Below are positions 33,266 through 44,635 of a stretch of DNA of 64,000 bases, piece after piece. Source of the DNA: Adiantum capillus-veneris (taxonomy: Eukaryota > Streptophyta > Polypodiopsida > Polypodiales > Pteridaceae). The notes under the pieces are model-generated. The model worked only from the letters and a program-made list of their open reading frames with translations, made no database searches and was not told the DNA's origin. The position numbers and the translations under genes are program-made. Numbering within the stretch: the first letter of the stretch is position 1; the number at the start of each line of letters is the position of its first letter. The DNA is taken from NCBI GenBank assembly GCA_014529385.2, contig CM043944.1, forward strand, positions 177,407,240 through 177,471,239. Reading direction: 5' to 3'.

Positions 33266-34985
33266 TGGTTCCTCTGCGTACTTCATACCAGACATAATGA
33301 TAATGGACAGCAATGTGCTTTGACTTATTATGTTGAACATAGTCTTTTGCAAGACTAATAGCACTTTGGTTGTCACACCGCAAGGGTGTGCTAGAAAGAG
33401 GAGAGTTACCAATATCAACCAGCATTTGTCGAAGCCAAATCAACTCACGAGCTGCAAGTGATGCCGCAACATATTCTGACTCATTCGTAGAAACTGCAAC
33501 ACAACGTTGTTTCTTGTTGGTCCAAGAAACAAGACAACCATTTATAAAGAAGCAATTTCCACTAGTAGATCGCATAGATAAATATGAGCTTGCCCAGTCT
33601 GCATCTGTGTAGCCCAAAAGAGAAAGAGATTGCATAGAATCCGATGTGAGTTGTCGTCGATAGACTAAACCAAAATCTGTAGTGCCTTTCAAGTATTTCA
33701 ATACACGCTTTGCAGCAGACCAATGCTTAAGAGAAGGACATGCAAGATGTTGTCCAAGATAATTAGCAGCAAACAGAATATCAGGACGAGTGTTCATGCC
33801 AACAAACTGAAGACATCCAATCAAGTTAGCATAAGGTTGATTTGTGACAAGTTGACCGCCATTGTCAGAAGTGTTCTTCGTAGATCTCGCAAGACAAGGT
33901 GTGGTGGCTGAATGTGCAGATTCCATACCAAATTTCTGAATAGTATCTGCAATAAACTTTGACTGTCGAAGGAATAAAATACCTTTTGTACGATTCCGTT
34001 GGATTTGAATGCCAAGACACGAGTGAATCTCTCCAAGATCCACCATATCAAATGCAAAAGACAATAAATTTTTCACTTGCTGACGAAATCCCAAATCATT
34101 GGAAACAAGGATGGTATCATCCACATAAAGAGCAAGAATCACAAAAATGCTACCTTGGCGTTTTATGTATAAGTTGGGGTCTGAAGAGCAAGAGATGAAT
34201 CCTTTAGAAGTGAAAAAAAGATCAAATTTTGTATACCAGGCTTGTGAAGCTTGTTTGAGACCATATAGTGCCTTATGGAGTTGAGCAACAAGGTCTTCTT
34301 TACCTGGAATAACAAACCCTTCTGGTTGTTCCATATAAATTTCCTCTTCCAAGTCACCATTAAGAAAAGAAGTTTGCACATCCATTTGATGAGCTTCTAA
34401 ATCAAATTGAACAGCAAATGCTAATAAAACTCGAACACTTGTAATGCAAACAACTGGTGAAAAGTCTCTTGATAATCAAGACCAGCTACTTGGGAGTAAC
34501 CTTTTGCGACTAAACGCGCCTTGAACTTGTCAAAAGATCCATCTGCTTTTACTTTTGTCTTATACACCCACTTACATTTAATAGCTGTACGACCAGGAGG
34601 TAATTCAGTTAGTATCCATGTACCTTTAGAAATAAGAGAATCGTACTCTGCTTCCATAGCCTCTTGCCATTGATCCTTTTGTGGTGAAGAGATAGCTTCA
34701 TCATAAGTAACGGGATCTTTAGAAGTAGAAAAAGCATTATCAGCAATATCGTCATCATAAACATGACATGAGCCATGTTCAAAATCAATAGGCAGATCAA
34801 CAAAAATATCAATTACCATCATTGGCAACATTCGGAATGGATGGTTTTGAAGAGGAAAGTTGCTCTATAGGAAGAGTTTCATCTTCTGAAAGAAATGGAA
34901 AAGCCTGAAGCAATGATTTGGTATCATCAGAATCATCCATGGACCATGAGCCTCCCATAAGCTGCTCGTTAAAAGTAGCATCACG
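33138..34985 (-). pseudogene. pol: S3 copia reverse transcriptase and RNase H
   Basis: From 34985 the reading gives the integrase-RT linker, then RT: KCKWVYKTKVKADGSFDKF, RLVAKGYSQVAGLDYQETF. A one-base deletion near 34452 shifts the frame. RT resumes at 34385 with MDVQTSFLNGDLEEEIYMEQ, LYGLKQASQAWY, LALYVDDTILVS (YVDD box), and continues to RNase H with YTDADWASSYLSMRSTSG, STNESEYVAAS and LRCDNQSAISLAKD, which hold the acidic residues. Stop at 33138. Apart from the frameshift the 415-codon frame is clean, consistent with a young copy. It synthesises cDNA and removes the RNA strand. Confidence 0.93.
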
Positions 34986-35345
34986 ATTCACAATTACTTT
35001 CTTGGAGGAAGGGTCATAGAATTTGTACCCTTTGGAAGTGTCAGAATATCCAATAAAAATACGTTTAAGATCAGGAGCATCAAGCTTTGTTCGTGTTTCT
35101 TTGGGAACATGAATATAAGCAATACATCCAAAGGTTCGAAAATGAGATACAGAAGGAATGCCACCTGTCCATGCTGTGATGGGTATCTTACCAGAGGGTG
35201 CAGTAGTAGGAAGATGATTCTGAATAAATACTGCTGTTAAAGTAGCTTCAGCTCAGAAAACACGAGATAAGCCAGAATGAATCAGCATACATCTTACAAC
35301 ATTGAGAATAGTGCGATTCAACGTGGTTGTTTTGTGGTAATTATT
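34986..35345 (-). pseudogene. pol: S3 integrase C-terminal remnant
   Basis: Minus reading: VVRCMLIHSGLSRVF, stop (TGA in place of an expected Trp), AEATLTAVFIQNHLPTTAPS, then FGCIAYIHVPKETRTKLD and IFIGYSDTSKGYKFYDP. This is the copia integrase tail. It joins the gag zinc-knuckle region at about 35345, so protease, the zinc-binding H2C2 module and the DDE core are deleted. Confidence 0.85.
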
Positions 35346-35600
35346 GTGTTCATTCATATATTGATGTCGCCAACAATCATCTTTAGTATGGCCATTTCTG
35401 TTGCAGTAAGAACATTGCTTATTAGGAAATTTGAGACGAGAGAAAATATTACCGCAACGGCCACCTCTGCGGTTTCCTCGTTGAAATGGACGCCTTCGAG
35501 CATAAAAAGCACGTTCCATCTGTTGTGACTCAGTCTCCTCGTGTGAAATCATAGCTATATCGTGACTAGCATTACGACGTTCTTGACGTTGAGAGTATTA
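35346..35600 (-). pseudogene. gag: S3 gag nucleocapsid
   Basis: Follows the capsid in minus orientation after a TAA at ~35597 (in place of an expected Gln). Contains basic ARRRPFQRGNRRGGR and the knuckle CSYCNRNGHTKDDC (CX2CX4HX4C). Binds element RNA. It runs directly into integrase text. Confidence 0.85.
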
Positions 35601-36230
35601 AATTAAAGACATGCAGGCTTGGTCGAAATCAAGACCATCTTTATTAGAGAGAATAGTAACAATGTTATCATAAGAATAGTCCTTCACCGTATCAAGGAGA
35701 AGTGTAATCAGTTGCTTTTGTGGAACATGATCAACGGCAGCAGCAAGTTGATTAATAATAGATTTGAAAGATTCAATATGTCCCGTCATGGCAGTACCAA
35801 CTTCATATTGTAACTTGTTAAGCAACCCTCTCAAATAAAGTATTTTTGTAACGGATTTCTTCTGAAAGTTTGCAATAAGGTACTTCCATACGTCGTGGGA
35901 AGTAGGCAGTTCATACATATCAAGCAAAAGGGAATCAGTAAGAGTAGAATATAATATACCGACGAACTGCTTTATCACGTCGTTGCCAATCCGTATAGGC
36001 AAACATTCCAATCTTCAAATATAGGTCCTTCAGTGATAAGCACGTTATCATTATCCGTATCAACAGGCTGAGGCGGACAAACACGATCTCAAGAACAAAT
36101 CAAAGAGTTCATCGCCTTCAAGAATTAACAACATCTTTGCTTTCCAGCCTGGAAACCCTTGACCTTGGAAAGAAGGAACAGTACGTTGGCCAGAAGGAAA
36201 GCCGTTGACGAGAATATTCATAGCCATATC
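35598..36230 (-). pseudogene. gag: S3 gag, duplicated copy with indels
   Basis: Second copy of the capsid (TDSLLLDMYELPTSHDVWKY, IKSIINQLAAA-like text) produced by the tandem duplication. Single-base indels split it into short frames: about 36110 (CTCAAGAACAAATC) and 35955-36005. It adds nothing functionally. Confidence 0.85.
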
Positions 36231-36637
36231 TTGTTGCGAGAAGACGTATAAGAAAAGATCGCAGAATCTGCACACCATATATGGTGAAGGCCGCAATTGA
36301 GAATGACAGAGATATGAGGACTGCGTTCTGCCAACGATAAACGTAAGAAGGATGCTCAAGGAACGTCCAAAGATGTGACGTCACCCAAAAAGGCAGGGTA
36401 AAGGAGACGTTAATAATAAAAGAGTCCTCAAAATAGAGTGGCGTGAGACGCAAGATTGACGGCCACAATACGAATAGCAAAAAGCTAAATCTTCTCGAAA
36501 AGTTAACACCAAATCGTTGAAATGGACGCCTTCGAGCATAAAAAAGCACGTGTCCATCTGTTGTGTACTCAGTTCTCCTCGTGTGAAATCATAGCTATAT
36601 CGTGACTAGCATTACGACGTTCTTGACGTTGAGAGTA

Positions 36638-37267
36638 TTAAATTAAAGACATGCAGGCTTGGTCGAAATCAAGACCATCTTTATTAGAGAGAATAGTAAC
36701 AATGTTATCATAAGAATAGTCCTTCACCGTATCAAGGAGAAGTGTAATCAGTTGCTTTTGTGGAACATGATCAACGGCAGCAGCAAGTTGATTAATAATA
36801 GATTTGAAAGATTCAATATGTCCCGTCATGGCAGTACCAACTTCATATTGTAACTTGTTAAGCAACCCTCTCAAATAAAGTATTTTTGTAACGGATTTCT
36901 TCTGAAAGTTTGCAATAAGGTACTTCCATACGTCGTGGGAAGTAGGCAGTTCATACATATCAAGCAAAAGGGAATCAGTAAGAGTAGAAATAATATACCG
37001 ACGAACTGCTTTATCACGTCGTTGCCAATCCGTATAGGCAACATTCCAATCTTCAAATATAGGTCCTTCAGTGATAAGCACGTTATCATTATCCGTATCA
37101 ACAGGCTGAGGCGGACAAACACGATCTCCAAGAACAACATCAAAGAGTTCATCGCCTTCAAGAATTAACAACATCTTTGCTTTCCAGCCTGGAAACCCTT
37201 GACCTTGGAAAGAAGGAACAGTACGTTGGCCAGAAGGAAAGCCGTTGACGAGAATATTCATAGCCAT
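36638..37267 (-). CDS. gag: S3 copia gag, capsid (clean copy)
   Basis: The likely start is the ATG at 37267 (MAMNILVNGFPSGQ). The frame is open further upstream to 37399, but that part overlaps the leader. ~209 codons with FPGWKAKMLLILEGDEL, NVAYTDWQRRDKAVRRYI, VTKILYLRGLLNKLQYEVGT and AVDHVPQKQLITLLL, a copia UBN2/gag_2-type capsid. It ends at a TAA standing where Gln is expected (LI*YSQRQERRN), after which nucleocapsid text should continue. It forms the virus-like particle; its 3' continuation is displaced by the tandem duplication. Confidence 0.85.
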   Translation of the reverse strand: MAMNILVNGFPSGQRTVPSFQGQGFPGWKAKMLLILEGDELFDVVLGDRVCPPQPVDTDNDNVLITEGPIFEDWNVAYTDWQRRDKAVRRYIISTLTDSLLLDMYELPTSHDVWKYLIANFQKKSVTKILYLRGLLNKLQYEVGTAMTGHIESFKSIINQLAAAVDHVPQKQLITLLLDTVKDYSYDNIVTILSNKDGLDFDQACMSLI

Positions 37268-37554
37268 ATCTTGTTGCGAGAAGACGTATAAGAAAAGATC
37301 GCAGAATCTGCACACCATATATGGTGAAGGCCGCAATTGAGAATGACAGAGATATGAGGACTGCGTTCTGCCAACGATAAACGTAAGAAGGATGCTCAAG
37401 GAACGTCCAAAGATGTGACGTCACCCAAAAAGGCAGGGTAAAGGAGACGTTAATAATAAAAGAGTCCTCAAAATAGAGTGGCGTGAGACGCAAGATTGAC
37501 GGCCACAATACGAATAGCAAAAAGCTAAATCTTCTCGAAAAAGTTAACACCAAA

Positions 37555-38020
37555 ATAAGAAAAAAGATCGCGAACGCTTCACGAAGAAGTAGGACGAAGA
37601 AAGCTGTGTCAAGCTCAATTGCAGTGAAAACATCATAAATTTCTGCTGCGAACTCCGATTGACGCAAACCTAGAACTCAAATCGAAGAGCTCGAGGAGAC
37701 AAACAAGTTTTGGATGAAAAGGGCCATTGCACTACGCTCCATTGCGCTTTTCTCGTTTCTCCAAATTTCGAGAAGAACACCCCGAAAATTGAGATGAAGT
37801 TTAGGGTGTCATCAACAAGAAAACATAATCAACGATTAGATTGATTATCAATAAATGCCACACAAAACACTAATCATATTCTTCTTAACACAAAACAACC
37901 ACGGTTAACAAGAATCAACGCTCAAAAATAAAATTTGTAGCAATTTTGAATCTTACATACGAATTGCATACACATACTGTTTTGTCACCATGAATTGAAT
38001 CGGCGTGTGATCGTTACCGC
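37555..38020 (-). other. S3 leader
   Basis: Non-coding leader between primer site and gag. Long frames here overlap the duplicated part and start upstream of a plausible gag ATG. Confidence 0.6.
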
Positions 38021-38030
38021 TCTGATACCA

Positions 38031-38179
38031 TGTTGAGATGTAGAGAGAAAGAGAGAGAGAGAGAGATGAGACAAGAGACACACCATATACGCTCCCAAAG
38101 ACTGATTCATATTGAGGACAAGATACAAACATATAGGTGAGACCAAGTTGAGTAGAGTGAGCCATATATAGCTCCAACA
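38031..38179 (-). repeat. 5' LTR of S3 with adjacent primer site
   Basis: 149 bp, flanked by CTCTC at 38180. The primer site TGGTATCAGAGC is the complement of 38019-38030. Confidence 0.93.
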
Positions 38180-38184
38180 CTCTC

Positions 38185-38880
38185 GGATAAGGATGGCTTT
38201 CCTAATTAACACCACACTCCATAAGATAGCAGATTATTTTGAGCCCGTGTGTCCAATAGTGCGTCATATAGCACTTTTCCATAGGAGCTATTTAACTCGA
38301 TGGAGTATCATAGAGGTGGGTTGAAATCTATGTCCTCTAATTCAACTTAAAATGCATGTATAACTCCAAGTTTGAAGGATCAGAACATCTTTTATATTTA
38401 CTCCCGTTGAGGAATCCAATGGTATCGACTCCATCAAGAATTTCCACACAAATGGTACCTTGTTACGTGATTTTTCATACTCTATATGGTCCTTTTCCCC
38501 GCATATTTCAACTTTTTCTTCTCGTTACACATTCCATACATAAGGACTTTATCCCCAACATTTATGTCCTTGTTCTTTAAATGACACTCAAACCATTTCT
38601 TTCTCATGTATTCCTCCACAAGTGCATTTTTTAACAACCAATTGCTTCTTGGTCATATACCATTTTAAATGGTGTAAAATTAATAGCCACTTTATAAGAC
38701 ATATGATAAGCCCATAGAGTTGATGCTAGTACGATGAGCCACTATTATCTTCATCAAGATAGAAATTAGAGTTTTGTTGGTACTCTCAGCTTCGCCATTT
38801 GCTTTTGGATAATAAGGTGTAGACTTATGGTGCAATATCATGAATCTTTTCCTCAGGGGGTTCACCATTCTATACCCCCC
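38185..38880 (-). pseudogene. pol: Gypsy integrase C-terminal remnant
   Basis: Minus reading from 38850: HKSTPYYPKANGEAESTNKT (third catalytic Glu in NGEAE), then after a frameshift VAINFTPFKMVYDQEAIG, and further on INVGDKVLMYGMCNEK and GPYRV...FLNGSKYKRC, the usual gypsy integrase tail. Several stops break it. S3 is inserted downstream of it. The upstream RT and the matching LTR are not visible. Confidence 0.8.
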
Positions 38881-39045
38881 TATATAACGTGCATTCGTGG
38901 GGTATTAAAAAAACTCCTCTTTTAACAAGTCTAAATGAATAAAATGACCCCTTATTTTAGTATTTTTTCCCAAAATTGAATATAAAAACCCCTTATTTTA
39001 ATGGGCAATTTTCACATCAGGTGCAACATTTTCCATAGGTGACAA

Positions 39046-41296
39046 CAACACAGACATGTTCAAGATGTTTATTATTGAGGATAGATTGGATGGGGACAAT
39101 TACCCTATGCGGGCTTATATGATGCAACATGTTCTCGTGTAGAAAGGAATTTGGAATATTGTGGAGGGCATTGATGTACGTCCTCTTGAATCTGAGGATG
39201 TAGGCGATGTTGAGGATGTTGAAGGTTTTGGTGGCAGGATTGTTGTTGCCAGAGCTATTTTGTCCATGGCTGACCAAGCTCGTTTGGGATGTGAGAGATG
39301 TGCAACCTCATGAATTTCTTGCATTGTCTGTGAAGTGCACTATTACTCCTCATATGTTTTTAGCAAAACCTGCAAAATAGTCTTGGATATTCTAGATGGT
39401 CTTTATGCAAACTGCAATGAGACAAGTATTGCATTACTGTGTAAAGAGCTGAAGTTGAAAATTTTGTAGAGAAAGATGATATGGAGACTTTCCTTGCTAG
39501 TGTCAAGGATATAAATGAGTAACTTATTTTTGTTGGTTAAATCATTTTTGACAGTTCCCTTGTGTAGACTATCCTTGATGCTTTGCCAGATTCTTACCAG
39601 ACTTTTGCTAGTACTTGGAGACTTATGACCCAAGGAAATTCTGAAATTGTCAAGTTTGATGTCAATACTAGATAGTATGCAATCGAATAGGCCTTTATTC
39701 TTGCTCAAACAAAAGGTGGTAACAACAATGTAGCCACTTCTCATGGTTATTCTGCCAATGGTAAATCACCTGTTTCTAATGCTTCTACTGGTAACAATTC
39801 ATTTAGGAATTATGATGAAAAGGGAGAAAGTAAGATGCATTGCCATTATTGTAAAGCTAATAACTAGTTGATCAAGCAGTATCCAGAGTTGAACGCTAGA
39901 GAGGCTAAGAAGAAAGAGGTTGATTACACTACAAATGCATCTATAGTTGAGTAGTTTGTGAAAGGAGACAATGATGTCGATGTTGATGTAGAATAGTCTT
40001 TTAGTGTAGAGTGCACTTATGATCCTTCTATCCATGATGCATGCATGTCTATTGCTACAAATTCACATGTGTGGTATTTTAATAGTGGTGCTACAAAGCA
40101 CATTACCTTACATCCTGATTTGTTTACCTTTATTGATTTTTTCCCTCATGGGCATTCAGTCACTTGTGCCAACAATGCCTCTTATCCGGTTTAGGGAGTT
40201 GGAAAGATTGTGCTTTCTGCTAGAAATGGAAGTTCTTTCACACTTGTTGATGCATTCTATGTACCTAGGATCAAGATGAATCTTTTGTCTGGATCATCTG
40301 CACTTGCTAGACTTGGTCTTATAGTCAAATCTATGTATGACTGATGTACAGTATGTGATCTCAATTATGGTGATGGAATTGTTGCATCTAGCATTTTATG
40401 TCATGGGCTGTATAAGCTCACTTTGTATGACAAGTGTGAGTAGAATTTTGCAAATGTTGTTGTGGATTTAAGGATGGTTCAATTAGGGCCACATGCAGGT
40501 TGCAGTTTGTACAAAGTGATGTTTATGGACCCATGCACACTTCGTTCTTGAGAAATTACCTTTACTTTGTGACTTTCATTGATGGTTACTCTAGGCATGC
40601 ATGGGTATATATGCTTAAAGCAAAGTCCAAAGTGTTTATGTGCTTCAAAGATTTTCCGACTATGACTGAGAATGTCTGAAAATTTACTATGGGCCCCCTC
40701 CATTTAGATCAAGGGGGGAGTGTATGTCTCATGCATTTAATGCATTTTTTTCTAGTCATGGGACAAAACACCAATGTGCAGCGCCTTATATGCCTCAGCA
40801 AAATGGTGTTGTTGAGAGAGAAAACAGGTCACGTATGAAAATGGAACGATGTATGGTTAAAAGTCAAGATTTGTGATATTTGTTTTAGCTTGAGGACATC
40901 ATGTATGCCACCTATGTACTTAACAAGTATCCTACAAAAGTTTTGTAGTCTATGACTCCATATGAAGCAGGGCATGATAAAAAGCCTTCTATTAAGCATA
41001 TGTGTGTTTTAGCTTGTTTGGCATATGCTTTAATGCCACAAATGGAGCACAGAAAATTGGATGATAAGGTTTTCAAATTCCATGTGATTTGCCTCCTAGA
41101 CAAAAGGGATACAAAATGGATTTTCAGGCTGAAATGCAAGCGGGATGGCGACATTGATTGCTATAAGACTAGACTTGTACCAAAGGGTTATGCATAGCAA
41201 AAAGGCGTAGATTATGAAGAGACTTTTGCCCCCACTTGTTGTATGAGTACTGTGTGTTTTGTATGTGCATTGGAATCTCATTTTGGTTGAGATATA
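39046..41296 (+). pseudogene. pol: Copia 1 gag-protease-integrase-RT, decayed
   Basis: Reading order: gag start (IIEDRLDGDNYPMRAYMMQH), a nucleocapsid trace (CHYCKANN), protease WYFNSGATKHIT (catalytic Asp changed to Asn), integrase with SDVYGPMHTSFLRN, DQGGECMSH and MPQQNGVVEREN (all three acidic residues), and the RT N-terminus (KWIFRLKCKRDGDID, QKGVDYEETFAP). At least eight in-frame TAG codons interrupt it (39140, 39865, 39952, 39994, 40192, 40441, 40945, 41195), mostly where Gln is expected, with almost no TAA. It stops at 41296, where the copia 2 LTR begins, and continues near 44390. Confidence 0.88.
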
Positions 41297-43732
41297 TGTT
41301 AGCGAATTGATCGTACGGGCACCCACCTAGCTAGACACGCAGCCGGACACCACATTTCTATTCTATTATTTTTTCAAGCTAGTGTAGTGATACTCTATGT
41401 AAATCCTGATTCCAGAGTAGTAGGTCAATTTCTTGAGTTGTAATTCTGTCATGCTAAATGTAAAGGTCCATGTGAGCCAACCACTGGCCATGTAGAAAGC
41501 CCTAGGTATAAAGGTCAATAAGTTTAATGTAAAAAGGAGGCTTATCTTTGAAGGAAGAAAGAGTTGTGTTGTACGTGCGCTCAAGCGACTAAAAAGCCAG
41601 ATTCTGTGGAGGAACATGGATCACGATCCAGGACCCTCAAAGACCTGTTTTGCAAAAAATTGATCAATGACACTGTGCATCAGTGGAACATTGCTTTGAT
41701 CAAGTTTACTTGAAATAAAAACTCAAAATTGGTTGACAGGGCAAAAGTAGCAAAACAGGCATTTTAGGCACAAAATCTGGGGGCTTTCAATTTTTTGGGA
41801 TCCAAATTCAAAAAGAAGTGAAAATCTGACATCCATAGAGTAAAAAAATACTACTGACCAAATTTCATGTTCAAAAGTGGTGGAAGATGGATCGTGATCC
41901 ATGTACCTTTTTGAAATCTGGGATTGATATTTGACTAGTACATCCCTGATAACTAGTGGAACAACTTTGCGAAAAGGGACCATAGAAAAAAATTACAAAA
42001 AGTTGATCAAAACACCAAAATTCTACTAGATAGCCAATAATGGCAAGCAGACACAAAATTTTGCTTTTGGTTGGGCAAAAGTGATTCAAATTCAAAAAGA
42101 TTTGGGGAAGAGTGTCACCATAACATGGACTATAAGTTGACCAAGTTTCATGTCAAGATGAGATCAAACATAGATCGCAATCCATGTACCTCATCATGAT
42201 ATTTGGCTAAAAATTGATAAGCGGGTAGCTGATACCATTTGGAACAACTTTCCCATAAGGCACAATGTCAAGAAACTGAAAAAAATTGGTCAAAATAGCC
42301 AAAAACAGAAACTAGTCAAAAACCACAGGGCAGAGAAAACAACTTACTTTTGACTAGGAAAAAGTTGTCCAAATTCAAAAAGAAGTGGTGGAGTAGACTA
42401 TTGACACTGCAGGTAATCGTCATGCCAAATTTGGTGTTCATATATGATGGAACATGGATCACGTCCCTGTACCTCATCATAATTTTTGGATGAGATTTGA
42501 GGAATAGGTACCTGAGACATAAAGAAACACTTCTCCCAAGCTGAGATTTTAGCAATAGGTACCTGAGACATAAAGAAACACTTGTCCTAAAAGAACCATT
42601 TGCAAAAAGGTTCAAAAAAGTGGTCAAAAGGGCTAAAAATAGAACATTCTCAAAACCTCCACAATAGATTGTAGAGTTAACTTTTGATTGCACAAAACTA
42701 TTCTAATTCAAAAATTTGTGGATGAGCAGACTACAATAATCATAAGACATAAACTCACCAAAGAGCAAGTCCAAAAGTGGTGGAACATGGATCGCAATCC
42801 ATGACCCCCTGAGGAAATTTTGGATAGAAACTTTACTAGTCTGTAGCAGAGACCACTATGGAGAAAAGTCCCTAGAGGATTTTTTTTAAAAAAGTTCAAA
42901 AATTGGGTGAAAAGAGCCAACAATAGTGCAAAGAGAAAAACTCTAAAACAGACCTAGGGAATGACTTTTCCTCACGTAAACAAGTCCAAATTATACAAAA
43001 AGCATATAACAGGGATTAGTGGACCATGGGGAAGTTGTGTGCCAGGCTTTAGTATCTTTTGACACAAGGGTACATGGATCACGATCAAACTTGTACCATA
43101 GCTAGATCATATCACAGGGAGTCTAATGGTCTTTTCAAAACTTAATTTGGATATTAAAATGGAGACCAAAGTCCCTAAACTATTTAGCATTATGACAAAG
43201 TGCCAGATCTAAACTAACTTTTGATTCAAAGGTCCATTTTCAAAAATAATTGATACTATAGGACCTACTAGTCATGTTGATTCGGATGGTACCAAGAAAA
43301 TTCAATTTGGCTTCCAAACATGGATCGCGATCCATGAACCCCATAAAGATAGCTTGACTTGAAACTTTCTAGATCAATAGTGCACACACAAGAAAATATA
43401 TCCCCAACTCCAATTTTGGAAAAAAACGAGCAAATTTGGGTCAAAAGGAAGCAAAACAGGTGAAAAACTAAAACCCGCAATGCAGACAAAGTATTGAACA
43501 TTTAATCTATTTTTTGGAACTAGGGTTGCAAGAAAGCACACACAGCTTGGAGAAAAGGAAGGAAAGACAGGGCACACAACATAGTGTGTATTACTTAGTG
43601 TGCAATGGAGAGATATGATAGTCATAGTGATGGGTGTACACGGGGGGGAAAACCTCTTAGTGAGGGAAAAAATGTCTCGATGGTCCTAAGTGTGTTCACA
43701 CACATCACTACCACATGTATATGAGGGTAACA
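41297..43732 (-). repeat. Long LTR of copia 2
   Basis: In minus orientation it begins TGTTACCC after the purine tract CCAAGGGGGATT (43733-43745) and ends GCTAACA at 41297, giving TGTTA...TAACA ends. It contains no gene; short frames are accidental. It holds an array of ~280-bp units. Outer flank ATATA interrupts copia 1. Boundaries rest on termini and PPT only, since the partner LTR is not in the window. Confidence 0.6.
41590..43345. repeat. Seven ~280-bp units each with a CATGGATCGCGATCCATG palindrome
   Basis: Palindrome sites at about 41615, 41886, 42169, 42453, 42786, 43073 and 43319, with spacings mostly 246-287 bp and one of 333. The copy at 43319-43336 is a perfect 18-bp palindrome; others have one or more changes. 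Units also share TGGATTTTCAAAAAGTGGT-type and GTCAAAA/ACAAAA-rich text. Confidence 0.75.
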
Positions 43733-43810
43733 AATCCCCCTTGGGAGTGATGCGATGAAGAATAGAACCTAGAGTAGAGGGAAGTGCCATGCCCTATGAC
43801 GAGGACATGA

Positions 43811-44206
43811 TCAGTCCACAAAATGGAGTAGGCTCACGAGGAATGCTTCAAACTTTTCATGAGACAATGCCTTTGTGAAAATATCTACAAGGTTGTCATG
43901 TGTTGGCACATAAGCCAAGCTGATCTCTCTTGTTGAGAGCCTCTCCCTGACATAGTGGTAATGAACCTCACTGTGCTTTGTGCAATCATGAAAAACTAAG
44001 TTCCTCACAAGTGCCAATGCGCTCTGATAGCAATGTCCAACACCCAAATCCACTATAAGGCATCTGAGCCATACACACTTAATCGTATCTATGAAGACTA
44101 CCCTATATGCAGCCTCATAACTGGAAGTGGCCAAAGTAGGTTGCTTCTTGCTCAACCATGATATGCACGAGCTGCCAAGTATGAAACAAAAACCACTTGT
44201 GGACAT
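43811..44206 (-). pseudogene. pol: Copia 2 RNase H C-terminal part
   Basis: 131 codons: MSTSGFCFILGSSCISWLSK, SSYEAAYRVVFIDTIKCVW, then CYQSALALVRNLVFHDCTKH and VHYHYVRERLSTREISLAYV. This is the end of a copia pol. The usual CDNQSA box reads CYQSA, so a catalytic Asp is lost. The stop at 43811 is followed by the purine tract and the long LTR. Upstream pol is missing (ends near 44206). 44207-44390 shows no gene. Confidence 0.88.
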
Positions 44207-44389
44207 TCATGTGTCAAAACAAACAACCCAATCGAAGTCCAAAAAAACATGTAATTCTGGCGGCAATGATTCCCCCTCGGGATAAAATAAGACAAGATAT
44301 AAAGTTCCACTCTCCAAAACAGCCCATTAACATAAATGGCACCCTAACCTATCCACCTAAACCCTACAATGCATACTTTGCATGACAGT

Positions 44390-44635
44390 AAATTGGATGC
44401 ACCTTTGTCTAGTCATACTCATCCAAGTTCTTGCCATGCATCTTATGCATCGGATTATTATGCTTTGGCTATTTTTAGCTTACATGATGCCACTCTTTAC
44501 CAAACTATTGGATGCCTCATTTATGTAAGCAGCATGCGACCAGATATTTAGTTTGCAGTCTCACAGGTCATCAAATTTATGCATAGCCCTGGGTCTAAGA
44601 ATTGGCAGGCTGTAAAGAGGAGTTTTTGCTACTAA
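44390..44635 (+). pseudogene. pol: Copia 1 RT/RNase H continuation
   Basis: Resumes copia 1 after the copia 2 insertion: YQTIGCLIYVSSMRPDI, TAG (44549, expected Gln), FAVSQVIKFMHSPGSKNWQA, VKRSFCY. This is the conserved block between RT and RNase H. It is cut at 44635 by the next element. Confidence 0.82.

Larger units (their letters stand above)
35478..37554. repeat. ~1036-bp tandem duplication covering S3 gag
   Basis: 35478-36513 and 36514-37554 are copies. Every difference I can see is a one-base (occasionally two-base) insertion or deletion, for example AAAAAGC/AAAAAAGC and CGATCTCAAG/CGATCTCCAAG; I see no substitutions. Confidence 0.9.
32408..38179 (-). mobile_element. S3: Ty1/copia LTR retrotransposon, internally deleted
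   Basis: 5' LTR 38031-38179 and 3' LTR 32408-32562. Perfect target duplication CTCTC at 32403-32407 and 38180-38184. Primer site TGGTATCAGA (complement of 38021-38030) and purine tract TTTGAGTGGGAG are in place. Minus-strand order: gag, zinc knuckle, C-terminal integrase, RT, RNase H. Protease and the integrase catalytic core are missing. Two tandem duplications (1036 bp and 327 bp) lie inside. The LTRs are nearly identical apart from GA-repeat length, so insertion is recent. LTR ends, PBS and 3' hairpin/PPT match S1 and S2, making S3-like elements the probable helpers. Confidence 0.93.

Noticed and set aside
37158-37667. 169-codon minus ORF upstream of S3 gag
   Set aside because: It lies out of frame over the leader and start of gag, shares text with the duplicated copy at 36118-36549, and has no domain.
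39046-41296. Reassigned stop code (TAG = Gln), suggested by many TAG at Gln positions
   Set aside because: The LINE frame runs 836 codons with normal Gln codons and ends at TAG, S3 pol also ends in TAG, and F1 copies show CAG and TAG alternating at the same sites. Mutation explains it better.
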